A stretch of 64,000 bases of DNA from Taibaiella sp965229095 (GCA_965229095.1 OZ245855.1:1798001-1862000), one strand, 5' to 3'. Shown: positions 35,197-43,685, counted from the first letter of the stretch. The notes: generated from the letters alone by a model not told the origin. Numbers and translations: made by a program.

Positions 35197-36012
35197 TTAG
35201 TGAAAACCGGGCAGGTTTGCTTGTATGATGGTACTATTAATAGAATAGAAAACGGTATGATTAGCAACGCTACTCTGACCGGTGTAAGTATGGCCGTCAG
35301 AGCCAAGCACATCTATTATCATAACATTTCTTAAATCGGCTATCTCCGGGAAAACGTCACTGCTGTTGGATTGTCCGTGTAAGTATTGCACATCCAGGTC
35401 GTTCCTGAGCATGACGCCATATTTGGCTCCCTTGACCCGGTGATCACCAACAACCAAATCCATTACCAGTGCCGACAAGGTGCTGCTGATCAGCGTTACC
35501 CACTTGGCATATACCATCTGGTAAACAGAAAAAGTGCTATCGATCTTAATGTCGGACCCCTGATGGCAGGATAAGAAGAGCAGCTGCTTTATACGATGCC
35601 CCCTGCTTTTCAGGTATTCCGCAATACCGGCAGCAAAAGCACAACCCTGGCTGTGGCAAACGAAATAAAAATCCAGCACGTTAGGAGAATGGGATATCAG
35701 GTCGTTATAATTATTTTGTGCCCAGGTACTGCCTTGCTGTTTTCTATTGGAAGCTGAGTTCAACAGCCACTTGGACCCATCTGCGAATTTATTTTCCCAG
35801 GTTGTCAGATTAAAAGAAGCTGCGGCGCTGTTGAAAAAAGTGGTGCCGTCGAACCAATAGTTCTGACCTCCTTCCGAGGGCCCGGGCACCACCTTGCTCC
35901 AATGGCCGTTTACAAAAACAATCTTGGGATTATTATTAACGCTGGGATTAACGATATTACTATTTTCAGGTATGAGGCTGATTTGCCCCTCTAAATATTC
36001 TCTCAAAGTCAT
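35197..36012 (-). CDS. Lipase-like alpha/beta hydrolase with CHSQG nucleophile elbow
   Basis: This 271-residue protein has IVFVNGHWSKVVPGP (residues 31-45), like the oxyanion-hole strand of lipases, and the nucleophile elbow FVCHSQGCAFAAGIAEYL with Ser121. The usual first glycine of GxSxG is Cys here. Candidate acid and His residues are in DVLGSDGHTYTG and SVANHTVF. There is no signal peptide. A good Shine-Dalgarno (GGAGG) precedes the ATG. It follows DUF6603 C after a 273-bp gap with two hairpin elements. Substrate unknown; a lipid or ester is suggested by fold only. Confidence 0.75.
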   Translation of the reverse strand: MTLREYLEGQISLIPENSNIVNPSVNNNPKIVFVNGHWSKVVPGPSEGGQNYWFDGTTFFNSAAASFNLTTWENKFADGSKWLLNSASNRKQQGSTWAQNNYNDLISHSPNVLDFYFVCHSQGCAFAAGIAEYLKSRGHRIKQLLFLSCHQGSDIKIDSTFSVYQMVYAKWVTLISSTLSALVMDLVVGDHRVKGAKYGVMLRNDLDVQYLHGQSNSSDVFPEIADLRNVMIIDVLGSDGHTYTGQSSVANHTVFYSINSTIIQANLPGFH

Positions 36013-36101
36013 AAATACCTCCGGTTAAATTGGTACGAAAAAATTAAAGTACACTTACAATAAAGTTCCCAAAGGGAAATAGTTTATCCAAATAAGACGG
36101 C

Positions 36102-36137
36102 CAGGAAAAAGCCAGTATTTTTTCCGGTTTTTGTCTG
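36102..36137 (-). repeat. Cluster hairpin element E3
   Basis: Minus strand: CAGACAAAAACCGGAAAAA, loop, CTGGCTTTTTCCTG, differing from E1/E2 only in the loop. It lies 90 bp upstream of the lipase-like gene. Confidence 0.7.
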
Positions 36138-36206
36138 AAAGGGAATAGGAGTCGTCTGTTTATTTTGTTCCTAAAACTCCATAAACTTCCACTCATTCCC
36201 AACAAC

Positions 36207-36244
36207 AAAACACCGAAAAAACAGTGTTTTTCCGGTGTTTGTCT
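36207..36244 (-). repeat. Cluster hairpin element E4
   Basis: A longer version: AAACACCG(A)AAAAAC pairs with GTTTTTCCGGTGTTT on the plus strand. It lies 42 bp after the DUF6603 C stop codon and marks the exact edge at which identity with blocks A and B ends. Confidence 0.7.
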
Positions 36245-38177
36245 GTAGGAAAAGGGTTGCCGGTTTATAGTTTCAATAGTTCGTTCTATAGTTCAAATCG
36301 GTTGGCAACGATCCAGTTGCCTGCAGTGGCCGGGGAGCCCGCCTGCTGTGCCGTCAGGTATTGCTGCGCGGCTGCCGAGTTGCTGAAGTAACCCGACACT
36401 TCGTTCATGTTGTTGCGGTCGATCAGCACAAACTCCTCCTTCTGAAGGTCTACCTTCACCCGGTTGGGGCCTACGCTCGTCGTGATGCGATCGAAGTCAG
36501 ACAGGCCAGAACGGCTGATATAGTTGCCGAAACGGTGCAGCCCGAACAGGTTCGCAGATAACGCGTAGATCGGCTCGGGACGGCGGTAGCCCGCATCCAG
36601 CGTGATCTCCTCGTAATGGCAGGCGCTGTGCACTGCATATTGAGAATCGATCTTGTCCGATCCTACGATCACACCGCTGTCGAAAAGCTCGTAGCTCGAA
36701 CGCGACAGCTTCTCATCGTCGGTCATGTAGAAGAATTCGTTGCGGGCGAAGTTGTCCTGGATCGTTTGCTTCGGAAGCGTGTCGGTGCCGGCTTTTACGC
36801 TCGTGATGTCGTAGCGCTTGTAGTCGCTGATGGCAGAGGAACCGAACTTCGACATCGTCGTCTGCAGCGGGATCAGCCGCTGGTTGATCTTCAAAGAGCC
36901 TGCTGGGTCTACGGAGATCTCTGTTGCCGGGTTCGAGATGTCTTCTTCCCGCCAGGAGATCAGCTCGTGGCTGCGGGCAGGAAGCAACGCTTCCCAGTTG
37001 TCCCGGTTCGTCAAGGCTGCTTTTACGCGGCCATCGATAGCCTCGGCCTGGATCGCTTCCACACGGGCCTGGCCAAAGGTCTTGTCGAACGATACCGATA
37101 CTTTAACGAACAGGACTTTGAAGGACCCTTTGCCACGGGCACGCCAGGGGTTGGGGCCTTCCAGCGTCAGGTTTACGTATAGCGACAGGATCGTCTTGCT
37201 GCCCATTTTGATGGCAAACATCACACCCATATCCGCGATGAAGTAGAACGGCTTGAACTGGAACAGGATATCGAACCACAGTGCGCCGATCGCCTGGATC
37301 TTCCAGGCTTTCGCCATTGCCGCTACTTTGGCACCGAACTGAACCGAGTTGGAGGTAATGGCAAAGTAGGTCTCTACGCTGATCTTCAGGTTGTCCTGGT
37401 TGGCCAGCACGATTGTCAGACGACGCAGCTCCGGAAGGTTCATCGGCGGCGGCGTGAACTTGGGGTGGAAGCCGCCTACCGACAGCAGGAAGTTGGGCTT
37501 GTTGCCCCAGTACAGCCGCAGCGCCATATCGCCGAACAGGCCGAAGGTCAGGATCTTGGAATCGTACAGCGAGGCATCGAACGACAGGTATTTGTTCGTA
37601 AAGTCGATGATGCCCAGGAAGTTCACCTGGATCTTGACGATGGCATTGTCCTTGCTCGGAAGCAGTGCTTTGACCACACCCAGGATCGCCAGCCGTACCG
37701 GTTCCGGAAGCTCGATGATGATCCCCAGTTCTATGGTCAGCAGTGTGGGGGTACCCCAACCTATCTTGGCCATAGGACCTATCAGGAATTGCCCTTCCTT
37801 GGCCGGGAAGGCCTGCCCTATATTGCTGATGATGGTATTGGCATTCTTGACGATGTCCTTGGGGAACAGGATGCTGTCCAGCGTATTGTCCCGGATACCG
37901 TTGCGCAGCACATCGGGGTTCATCGTGCGGTTAAGGCCCAGGATACCCCCGATGCCGTTGAGCGTAAAGCCCATACCCAATTGGATAGGCGTAAACTCCG
38001 CCGAGATGATGATCAGCAGCGAGTAGCCGGGCTTGCCGCCGGGCAATTTAGTGCTCACAATACCGATGGCGCTGAACGAGATCTTCGAAAAGCTTAGCTC
38101 CAGGCCGCCGGTATAGGTCCAGGTAGCTTCGTCGTAGTTTAAGAAACCACCACCTTTTACCGCGGAAGCATTGATCG
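36241..38177 (-). repeat. Identical ~1.94 kb block, copy C
   Basis: Same DNA as copies A and B over 1937 bp. The downstream edge falls inside hairpin element E4; the upstream edge falls in the same codon region (before INASAVKGGG) as in A and B. Confidence 0.93.
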
Positions 38178-39711
38178 ACAAACCAATGCCATTAGGTGAT
38201 TTAAAACCGAGGGAAAGATCGGCGGGTCCCAGGTTTCCGCCATTGGCAGGGAAAGAAAGATTGGCTTTCAACCCGAGGTTCTGAACCGACAAGTGCAATG
38301 GGCCTATATCGACATTAAACGTTACCGCACCGGCCAATGGTATGGTACCATCAGGTTTTACAAAAATGGATAAGGTAACGCTTTCAAAATCGATGCCCAG
38401 CAGCTTTTTATGAACAGGGATATCTACCTGCAGGCCCGCGCCACCGGCAAAATAAAGCCCGCGCTGGTTGTTGTAACCTACCAGGAGATCAAAATCGATC
38501 TTGATGCCATCTTCCGGTAATATCTTGCTGAGGAAGCCGTCGCCATCGCCGCCCTTGATCACGAATGCCGCATCTTTCAGGTGCACGGAGATATCGGCCA
38601 GGTACTTTTTGTCCACCACATCGAGTGCACCGGTAAAGGTAACTTCACCTATCTGCAGGTGCGTGCCTTTCATGGAGCCTATCAGTATAGCAGGCGCATC
38701 GTTGTCGCTGCTCTTGTCAACTACAATTTTGGCGGAAATACTTTTCTTGGTCGTGCTCTCATAAAAGGAGACGCCATTTTTCGTGATCTCGAAACCATTA
38801 AGGCTGGTATCCAGCGAGAAGCTGATGTTCCAGTCTTTGAATTCGGTATTGTACCCCAGGCTTCCGAAAGGAACGATAAACACGCCGGGACCGCCTTCGG
38901 GTATCGAGAGCAATCCTATCGAAGCGCCGAAAGTAGTCACCAGGTTATTGATCAGGAAGGCAAAGGATGCAGTCATCATCCCTTCCATCGTATGCTGCTC
39001 GTTGGTAACAGGCACTGCCGGTACCGCCGGGTAACCTCTTCCGACCATCACATCAATATCAAAATTCATCAATATCCTTTCCAGCTGCCGGAACAACAGC
39101 TTCCCTGTTTGCCCCGTACTTTGAATAGTGGCAAAACTGGTCAGGTATTTATTCTTAAGATAAGTAACCGGATTCTTCAGGAACTGCCCGATCACGCTCA
39201 GGTCAATTCTGGCCGTCTGGCCTTTTGTTCTCAGGATAATATCGCTCTTGATCGTATCCGTAGGGGCTACATAATACACCACCCCGATAAATTCGAAGAT
39301 CGTGAACACAATGGGGTGATAGCTTTCGAGATAGATCAGCAGCAACACCTCTAATGTATTCTGGGGCAGATCGCCTATATCGCTGGGCGGGTTAAAACCG
39401 GCCGCGATACTTTCCAGGTCACGTACATTTTGGATAATGGTGATTACCTGTTCCAGGATATCCTTAAAATCTTCGAAGTCCTCCGGCGGCGTTGCGATAG
39501 CATTTTCGATGATGGAAAAGCTATTGATAATATCACCGATCTTATTGACGAATGAAGTCTCGCCGGTACCGAGGATGGAATACATATCCCATCCCATTAT
39601 TTCAAAGAACTTGAATATATAGCCGGGATCGCCGGCAAAATGCTTAATAGGAAGGAAAAATAAATTGAGCTCCTCCAATATTCTTTTCTGAAAATTCACC
39701 GTTTGGGCCAT
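36286..39711 (-). CDS. DUF6603 giant protein C (1141 aa, mosaic)
   Basis: This 1141-residue protein has no signal peptide. Its unique half (residues 1 to about 512) starts MAQTVNFQKRILEELNLFFL, with helices to about residue 240, then beta-rich sequence including GDGDGFLSKILPEDGIKIDF, GLYFAGGAGLQVDIPVHKKL and GFKSPNGIGLS. These blocks align with GDTDSFINKVIPEDG... of A and GDSFIQKIIPVGG... of B, so the three are full-length paralogues. The C-terminal 629 residues are identical to A and B. The gene start overlaps the end of the small membrane-protein gene by 16 bp. It is the first DUF6603 gene in transcription order. Confidence 0.85.
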   Translation of the reverse strand: MAQTVNFQKRILEELNLFFLPIKHFAGDPGYIFKFFEIMGWDMYSILGTGETSFVNKIGDIINSFSIIENAIATPPEDFEDFKDILEQVITIIQNVRDLESIAAGFNPPSDIGDLPQNTLEVLLLIYLESYHPIVFTIFEFIGVVYYVAPTDTIKSDIILRTKGQTARIDLSVIGQFLKNPVTYLKNKYLTSFATIQSTGQTGKLLFRQLERILMNFDIDVMVGRGYPAVPAVPVTNEQHTMEGMMTASFAFLINNLVTTFGASIGLLSIPEGGPGVFIVPFGSLGYNTEFKDWNISFSLDTSLNGFEITKNGVSFYESTTKKSISAKIVVDKSSDNDAPAILIGSMKGTHLQIGEVTFTGALDVVDKKYLADISVHLKDAAFVIKGGDGDGFLSKILPEDGIKIDFDLLVGYNNQRGLYFAGGAGLQVDIPVHKKLLGIDFESVTLSIFVKPDGTIPLAGAVTFNVDIGPLHLSVQNLGLKANLSFPANGGNLGPADLSLGFKSPNGIGLSINASAVKGGGFLNYDEATWTYTGGLELSFSKISFSAIGIVSTKLPGGKPGYSLLIIISAEFTPIQLGMGFTLNGIGGILGLNRTMNPDVLRNGIRDNTLDSILFPKDIVKNANTIISNIGQAFPAKEGQFLIGPMAKIGWGTPTLLTIELGIIIELPEPVRLAILGVVKALLPSKDNAIVKIQVNFLGIIDFTNKYLSFDASLYDSKILTFGLFGDMALRLYWGNKPNFLLSVGGFHPKFTPPPMNLPELRRLTIVLANQDNLKISVETYFAITSNSVQFGAKVAAMAKAWKIQAIGALWFDILFQFKPFYFIADMGVMFAIKMGSKTILSLYVNLTLEGPNPWRARGKGSFKVLFVKVSVSFDKTFGQARVEAIQAEAIDGRVKAALTNRDNWEALLPARSHELISWREEDISNPATEISVDPAGSLKINQRLIPLQTTMSKFGSSAISDYKRYDITSVKAGTDTLPKQTIQDNFARNEFFYMTDDEKLSRSSYELFDSGVIVGSDKIDSQYAVHSACHYEEITLDAGYRRPEPIYALSANLFGLHRFGNYISRSGLSDFDRITTSVGPNRVKVDLQKEEFVLIDRNNMNEVSGYFSNSAAAQQYLTAQQAGSPATAGNWIVANRFEL

Positions 39712-40121
39712 AGCTGAATTTGTTTAATTAGAAATACAATAAAAAATAAACTGGCAATCACAAACAGGACCAGGTATTCCAGCCTGAAATCCATAGAGGC
39801 ATACGTCCAGTAATCGAAGTAGGCCTGTAAAGAAAGAATGCCACTCCTGTCATTATCCCCCATAACCACACGTCTGGCAGGGAAGAAATAGAACAGTATA
39901 AACAATAATACCCTGACTTCTGTCCTTTTGATCGGGGCATAAAACAACACATAGCAGGACAGCAGTAAAAGCAGCATGGGCACATAGCCGTACAGCAGTT
40001 CGACCAGGAAGGCCGGCACGCTATGGCCGAACTTCCCGGGCTCATAGCATAAACCCAGCTTAGCCAGGCAATAGAGCAGGATGCCCGCTGCGATGAGACC
40101 AAAATTTCTCTTTACATTCAT
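39696..40121 (-). CDS. Small membrane protein of unknown function (141 aa)
   Basis: The ATG at 40121 is chosen because GGAGGATAGT directly precedes it; the open frame extends to 40157, which would overlap the PhoD-like gene. The protein (MNVKRNFGLIAAGILLYCLA) has about four hydrophobic segments: residues 6-23, 38-58, 68-80 and 112-131. Between them is ARRVVMGDNDRSGILSLQAY. No family recognised. It overlaps DUF6603 C by 16 bp and begins 1 bp after the PhoD-like stop, so the three genes are translationally linked. Confidence 0.75.
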   Translation of the reverse strand: MNVKRNFGLIAAGILLYCLAKLGLCYEPGKFGHSVPAFLVELLYGYVPMLLLLLSCYVLFYAPIKRTEVRVLLFILFYFFPARRVVMGDNDRSGILSLQAYFDYWTYASMDFRLEYLVLFVIASLFFIVFLIKQIQLWPKR

Positions 40122-40122
40122 A

Positions 40123-42603
40123 CTATCCTCCGGGTTTATCACTGGGAACAAAACCAAGACTGATCACATGTTTTACATATGCGCCGTTATTCTGCGGATC
40201 GTTCAGGGTCTTGCCAATGGGTGTATAATAAAATTCCTGGGTTACTTCCCGCACAGCACCCCAGCGCAACGTTACCGTGGCCAGGTTATTGATGCCGACC
40301 ACCCTCCTGGTGTCGCTCCATCCCTTTAGCCTCCTTTGCTTTTCGCTGTAGTTCAGCTTGGTGCCCGAAGGATATTGGTAAGGAGCCGCCGTGTTGGCCT
40401 TATCGTCAATAGACCGGTCGATATCCGACCGGAAGTCATTGATCGGAAGTATCCTGTAAGCCCAGTGCGGTACGGTCTTATTCACGATCTCGTATTTGAT
40501 GGCATCGCTCACATAATGCTTGTGTACTCTCGGGGTACCGTTGACCCTTATTTTGCCCACAGGAATACCCAGGAGCTTTTTCTGTATCAGGTTACCGGCA
40601 TCGGTAAATCCTATAAAATCCATAGGATCGGAAGGAGGAATGAACGCCAGCCGCCAGCCTTTTCCTTCGTCCGACTTATGCGAGTTTCTTGTTCCGGTAA
40701 TACCATCGGTCTCATTCTTGAGCGAGCTGCCCACGAATTGCGCTATATGGGATATCTTCTCCGTAGTAGTCCTGTTGTTCCAGTAGATAATATGGCGGCT
40801 ATAGCCATAGTGTACATCGCCGGAGAGCACCACGGTATAATCGAATTCGCTGAGCAATTGCAGCAGGTATTCCAGACTCACGCCATTAAGCGCCCAGGAT
40901 TCCGCATCCACATCGTAAACGGATTGTACGCCCGTCGAAGCCAGGAAAGCCTGCAGCGTTTCAATGGCATAAGAGCCGAGACAAGGCGCCGGTGAAATGA
41001 TGAAGGTAAGAATGTCCTTGGGCGTTACAGATCCTATCTGTGCTATCAGTTCCGGATCGCTGATGAGCGCGGCATATTTCTTTGGTTCCGAATTGGTCCC
41101 GAACTTACGCCTGGTCCTGCTGTTCATAATAATGAACTGGTAGGAATGATCATGATTTGCAGTGTTCATGAACTGCAGGTGATAACTCCAGTCGAATCCC
41201 CCGCTCAGGTAACGGACCCCGCTGCCATCTGTCGCCAGAGAAGGGAACAGCAGGCCCTGGATCGCTATGGAATGGTTCCACTCATCTCCCGGGTAATTGA
41301 TCAGGTTTTGGAACAGCTGGCCGCCCGTATTGCCCGGAACATTGATCTGGAACTTATCCGGCGTATTGCCCCAGGCCTGGAATACGGCATAAGCGGAAAG
41401 TGAGTTCTGGATGATCCTCCTGCCCAGGGGCTTTCCTGCGGTAGCCTCATTGGGCGGCGCATCGCCATGGACCGCTTTAAACCATTCCAGGTTAATGTTC
41501 CAGTCATCCGTTACTTCATGATCGTCAAAGATCATATAAGTAGGTACATTGGCCAATGCCCTCCTTACCGCCCTTAACGTCTCATGAAAGCCGATCAGCA
41601 GCTGTTTCTCTTTGTCGAAAGACTTATGTTTGATATTAAGCGAATAATCGCCTATATAGACCTGCTGATAGACAGGCAGATCGTTGGTATCCTCGTCCAC
41701 AATAGCCGGCCACAACAGGTCGGACCAGGCAAAAAGGTACATACAATAGAACTCTCCCAGTTTTACCAGGTGGCTTTTATCTTCCGTCGATGTAAAGCCC
41801 GATTGTGGTCGCAGGTTGGACCTCAAGCCGGGAAACAGGAAATTCAACCGGGGATCCGTAGGCGGCGTATAGCACCCGGCCAGCGTTTCATTCCAGCCCA
41901 TCAGCAATAACGATGCATCCTCCAGCATGAACAGGAGCATATCGGCCACATCATCGGCATAGATCTGATCGCCGGTCAGGAACAGAAAATGCGGTCGTAT
42001 AAAAGCGAAGTTGGAAGCTTCGGGAACCACAGGATTAGGTATCAGGGAATCCTGGTAAGCTTTATTGATCACCTTATCCAGGCCGAATAAGGCATCATAT
42101 TTACCATCCAGTTCGCCCCCGTGTGGCTTCCGGCAGGAGCCATGCACCACGTTCAAATAATTGGGATCGCTGGGTGGGATCGCAAAAGAAGGCAGTCCGC
42201 TGCCGTCATACGAAATGTCGAAGGTATAGTTGCTGTTGAACAGCATACCCGGGGACCGGAGTCCCAGCTCGGGCGATGTTCCATCCTCCTTGAACAAAAC
42301 ATCATAACGGTAGGTAGTTCCTTCGGTAAGGTACTCTGAAATATTAGCCGCTTTTGCGGTTATCACACATATACCTAAACGGCTGCCGAAACTAGCAGCA
42401 CCGCCACCGTTGGAAAAGGTTCCGGTCAGCAATACCGTTGTCTCGGATTCATTATAGATCTTCAGTTTGATTTCAGAAAGGTTGGTCAGATCCCGGTAGG
42501 CGATCCAAACGGAAACAGCATCTTTTTCCACGCGCCTCAATATGGGACCTGCCAGGATCTTGGGCAGATTATCTATTCTGCTGCTTAAAGGTGTCCAGGC
42601 CAT
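40123..42603 (-). CDS. PhoD-like metallophosphatase, first gene of the 27-kb cluster
   Basis: This 826-residue protein carries the PhoD-type metal-binding motifs in order: VVHGSCRKPHGG (residues 152-163), LTGDQIYADDVADM (209-222), FDDHEVTDDWN (359-369) and VLSGDVHYGYSRH (592-604). The N-terminal 120 residues form the usual Ig/fibronectin-like domain. PhoD enzymes are Ca/Fe-dependent phosphodi- and monoesterases, normally exported by a Tat signal. This protein starts MAWTPLSSRIDNLPKILAGP, with no twin-arginine or Sec signal. It is therefore predicted to be cytoplasmic unless moved by another route. It leads the cluster, and hairpin element E5 lies in its leader. Confidence 0.88.
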   Translation of the reverse strand: MAWTPLSSRIDNLPKILAGPILRRVEKDAVSVWIAYRDLTNLSEIKLKIYNESETTVLLTGTFSNGGGAASFGSRLGICVITAKAANISEYLTEGTTYRYDVLFKEDGTSPELGLRSPGMLFNSNYTFDISYDGSGLPSFAIPPSDPNYLNVVHGSCRKPHGGELDGKYDALFGLDKVINKAYQDSLIPNPVVPEASNFAFIRPHFLFLTGDQIYADDVADMLLFMLEDASLLLMGWNETLAGCYTPPTDPRLNFLFPGLRSNLRPQSGFTSTEDKSHLVKLGEFYCMYLFAWSDLLWPAIVDEDTNDLPVYQQVYIGDYSLNIKHKSFDKEKQLLIGFHETLRAVRRALANVPTYMIFDDHEVTDDWNINLEWFKAVHGDAPPNEATAGKPLGRRIIQNSLSAYAVFQAWGNTPDKFQINVPGNTGGQLFQNLINYPGDEWNHSIAIQGLLFPSLATDGSGVRYLSGGFDWSYHLQFMNTANHDHSYQFIIMNSRTRRKFGTNSEPKKYAALISDPELIAQIGSVTPKDILTFIISPAPCLGSYAIETLQAFLASTGVQSVYDVDAESWALNGVSLEYLLQLLSEFDYTVVLSGDVHYGYSRHIIYWNNRTTTEKISHIAQFVGSSLKNETDGITGTRNSHKSDEGKGWRLAFIPPSDPMDFIGFTDAGNLIQKKLLGIPVGKIRVNGTPRVHKHYVSDAIKYEIVNKTVPHWAYRILPINDFRSDIDRSIDDKANTAAPYQYPSGTKLNYSEKQRRLKGWSDTRRVVGINNLATVTLRWGAVREVTQEFYYTPIGKTLNDPQNNGAYVKHVISLGFVPSDKPGG

Positions 42604-43016
42604 AACTAAATGATTAAGTTGAAAATTAAAAGTGATTGGTGTTTAAAATTCGCATTATTACGCCATTGTGACAACAGGAAAAAGCCAGCAACTTTTCCGG
42701 TTTTTGTCTGGAACAAAAGGCCTGAAAAATTGTTAGCTCCCTGTCGACTATCATGAAATATTATCGTAAAGTGATTTTAATATGAATCAAACATTTTGTT
42801 AAAGAGCCAATCTACATCTTAACGCAAAAATGCATTTAAAATATTCTAAACCAGTGAACCGTTTATATTATAAACTATCATTTTTATAAATCATAAAGCA
42901 AGTAAATTTGTTAAAGAAAAGCAAGAGAATAATAAATTACGATTTAATTGTTTATAAAATAATAAGCAAAATAGCTAATTTTATAAACCCTTATCCTAAA
43001 CCAAACACCATAGAAA
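42604..43016. promoter_or_regulatory. AT-rich divergent control region of the 27-kb cluster and the response-regulator gene
   Basis: This 413-bp gap separates the divergent starts at 42603 and 43017 and contains no gene. TAAATTTG at 42903-42910 matches the -7 consensus for the plus-strand gene and would give a leader of about 100 nt; the -33 element is weak (TTTT, 17 bp upstream). No exact TAnnTTTG was found for the minus-strand cluster. Element E5 (42675-42710) sits 72 bp upstream of the first cluster gene. Confidence 0.4.
42675..42710 (-). repeat. Cluster hairpin element E5 (leader of the cluster)
   Basis: Minus strand: CAGACAAAAACCGGAAAA, loop GTTG, CTGGCTTTTTCCTG. No minus-strand gene ends upstream, so this copy cannot be only a gene-end terminator. 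It would lie in the 5' leader of the cluster transcript. Confidence 0.65.
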
Positions 43017-43685
43017 ATGAACATTGATAATCCTGTCACTGTTGCGTATGCTGAAGACCATACGGCAGTAAGAAAAAGTATCATATCCTACATCCAGAGC
43101 CTTGGCGGCGTAAAAGTCACTATCGAAGCCTCAAATGGCAAAGAGTTAATTGAAAAGCTAGAGAAGGCCAGCCGCAAACCGGACCTCTGCATGGTGGATA
43201 TCCGGATGCCATTGATGAATGGCTTTGAAGCCATATCTGTTATCAAACAGAAGTGGAAAGAGATTAAAACGCTGGTATTAACCACCTTTGCGGAGGAAAT
43301 GTATGTACTGAGAATGATAAGAGCCGGCGTAAACGGCTACTTGTCCAAAGACTGCGATCCCGAAGAAATAAAGAAGGCGCTGCTCACGATCCACCAGAAT
43401 GGCATTTATTACTCCGACCTGTTTGCCCGGAAAATAGCGATAGCCCTGCACAGTAAAAGAATAAACATTCCCGATTTTACGGACAGGGAGCAAACCTTTT
43501 TAAAACATTGCTGCAGCGATCTTACCTATATCCAGATAGCCCAGATCATGAAAAGTACGCCCAAAAGCGTAGAAGGCTACCGCGACAGCTTGTTTAAAAA
43601 GTTAAAGGTGAACAGCCGGGTAAGCCTGGCGCTGTTTGCAGTACAGTCGGGCATCGTCCCACTGGAAAGCGGCCCCATACTATAA
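43017..43685 (+). CDS. NarL/LuxR-type response regulator (orphan), divergent from the cluster
   Basis: This 222-residue protein has a receiver domain with acidic pocket residues at AEDHTAV (Glu13-Asp14), phospho-acceptor Asp61 in MVDIRMPLMNGF, the conserved Thr-Thr in LVLTTFAEE, and Lys in GYLSKDCDPEE. The C-terminal LuxR-type helix-turn-helix (residues about 150-215) has DREQTFLKHCCSDLTYIQIA, QIMKSTPKSVEGYRDSLFKK and LKVNSRVSLALFA. No histidine kinase gene is adjacent. Its divergent position makes it the obvious candidate regulator of the 27-kb cluster; this is inference from layout. Confidence 0.9.
   Translation: MNIDNPVTVAYAEDHTAVRKSIISYIQSLGGVKVTIEASNGKELIEKLEKASRKPDLCMVDIRMPLMNGFEAISVIKQKWKEIKTLVLTTFAEEMYVLRMIRAGVNGYLSKDCDPEEIKKALLTIHQNGIYYSDLFARKIAIALHSKRINIPDFTDREQTFLKHCCSDLTYIQIAQIMKSTPKSVEGYRDSLFKKLKVNSRVSLALFAVQSGIVPLESGPIL

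Noticed and set aside
25729..38177. Insertion sequence or transposon as explanation of the triple block
   Set aside because: The blocks encode only the C-terminal half of DUF6603 proteins, carry no transposase, and show no terminal inverted repeats or target duplications at the edges.
15213..42603. Contractile injection system or prophage
   Set aside because: No sheath, tube, baseplate, spike, AAA+ ATPase, portal, terminase or integrase sequence was seen; the large proteins do not resemble tail proteins.
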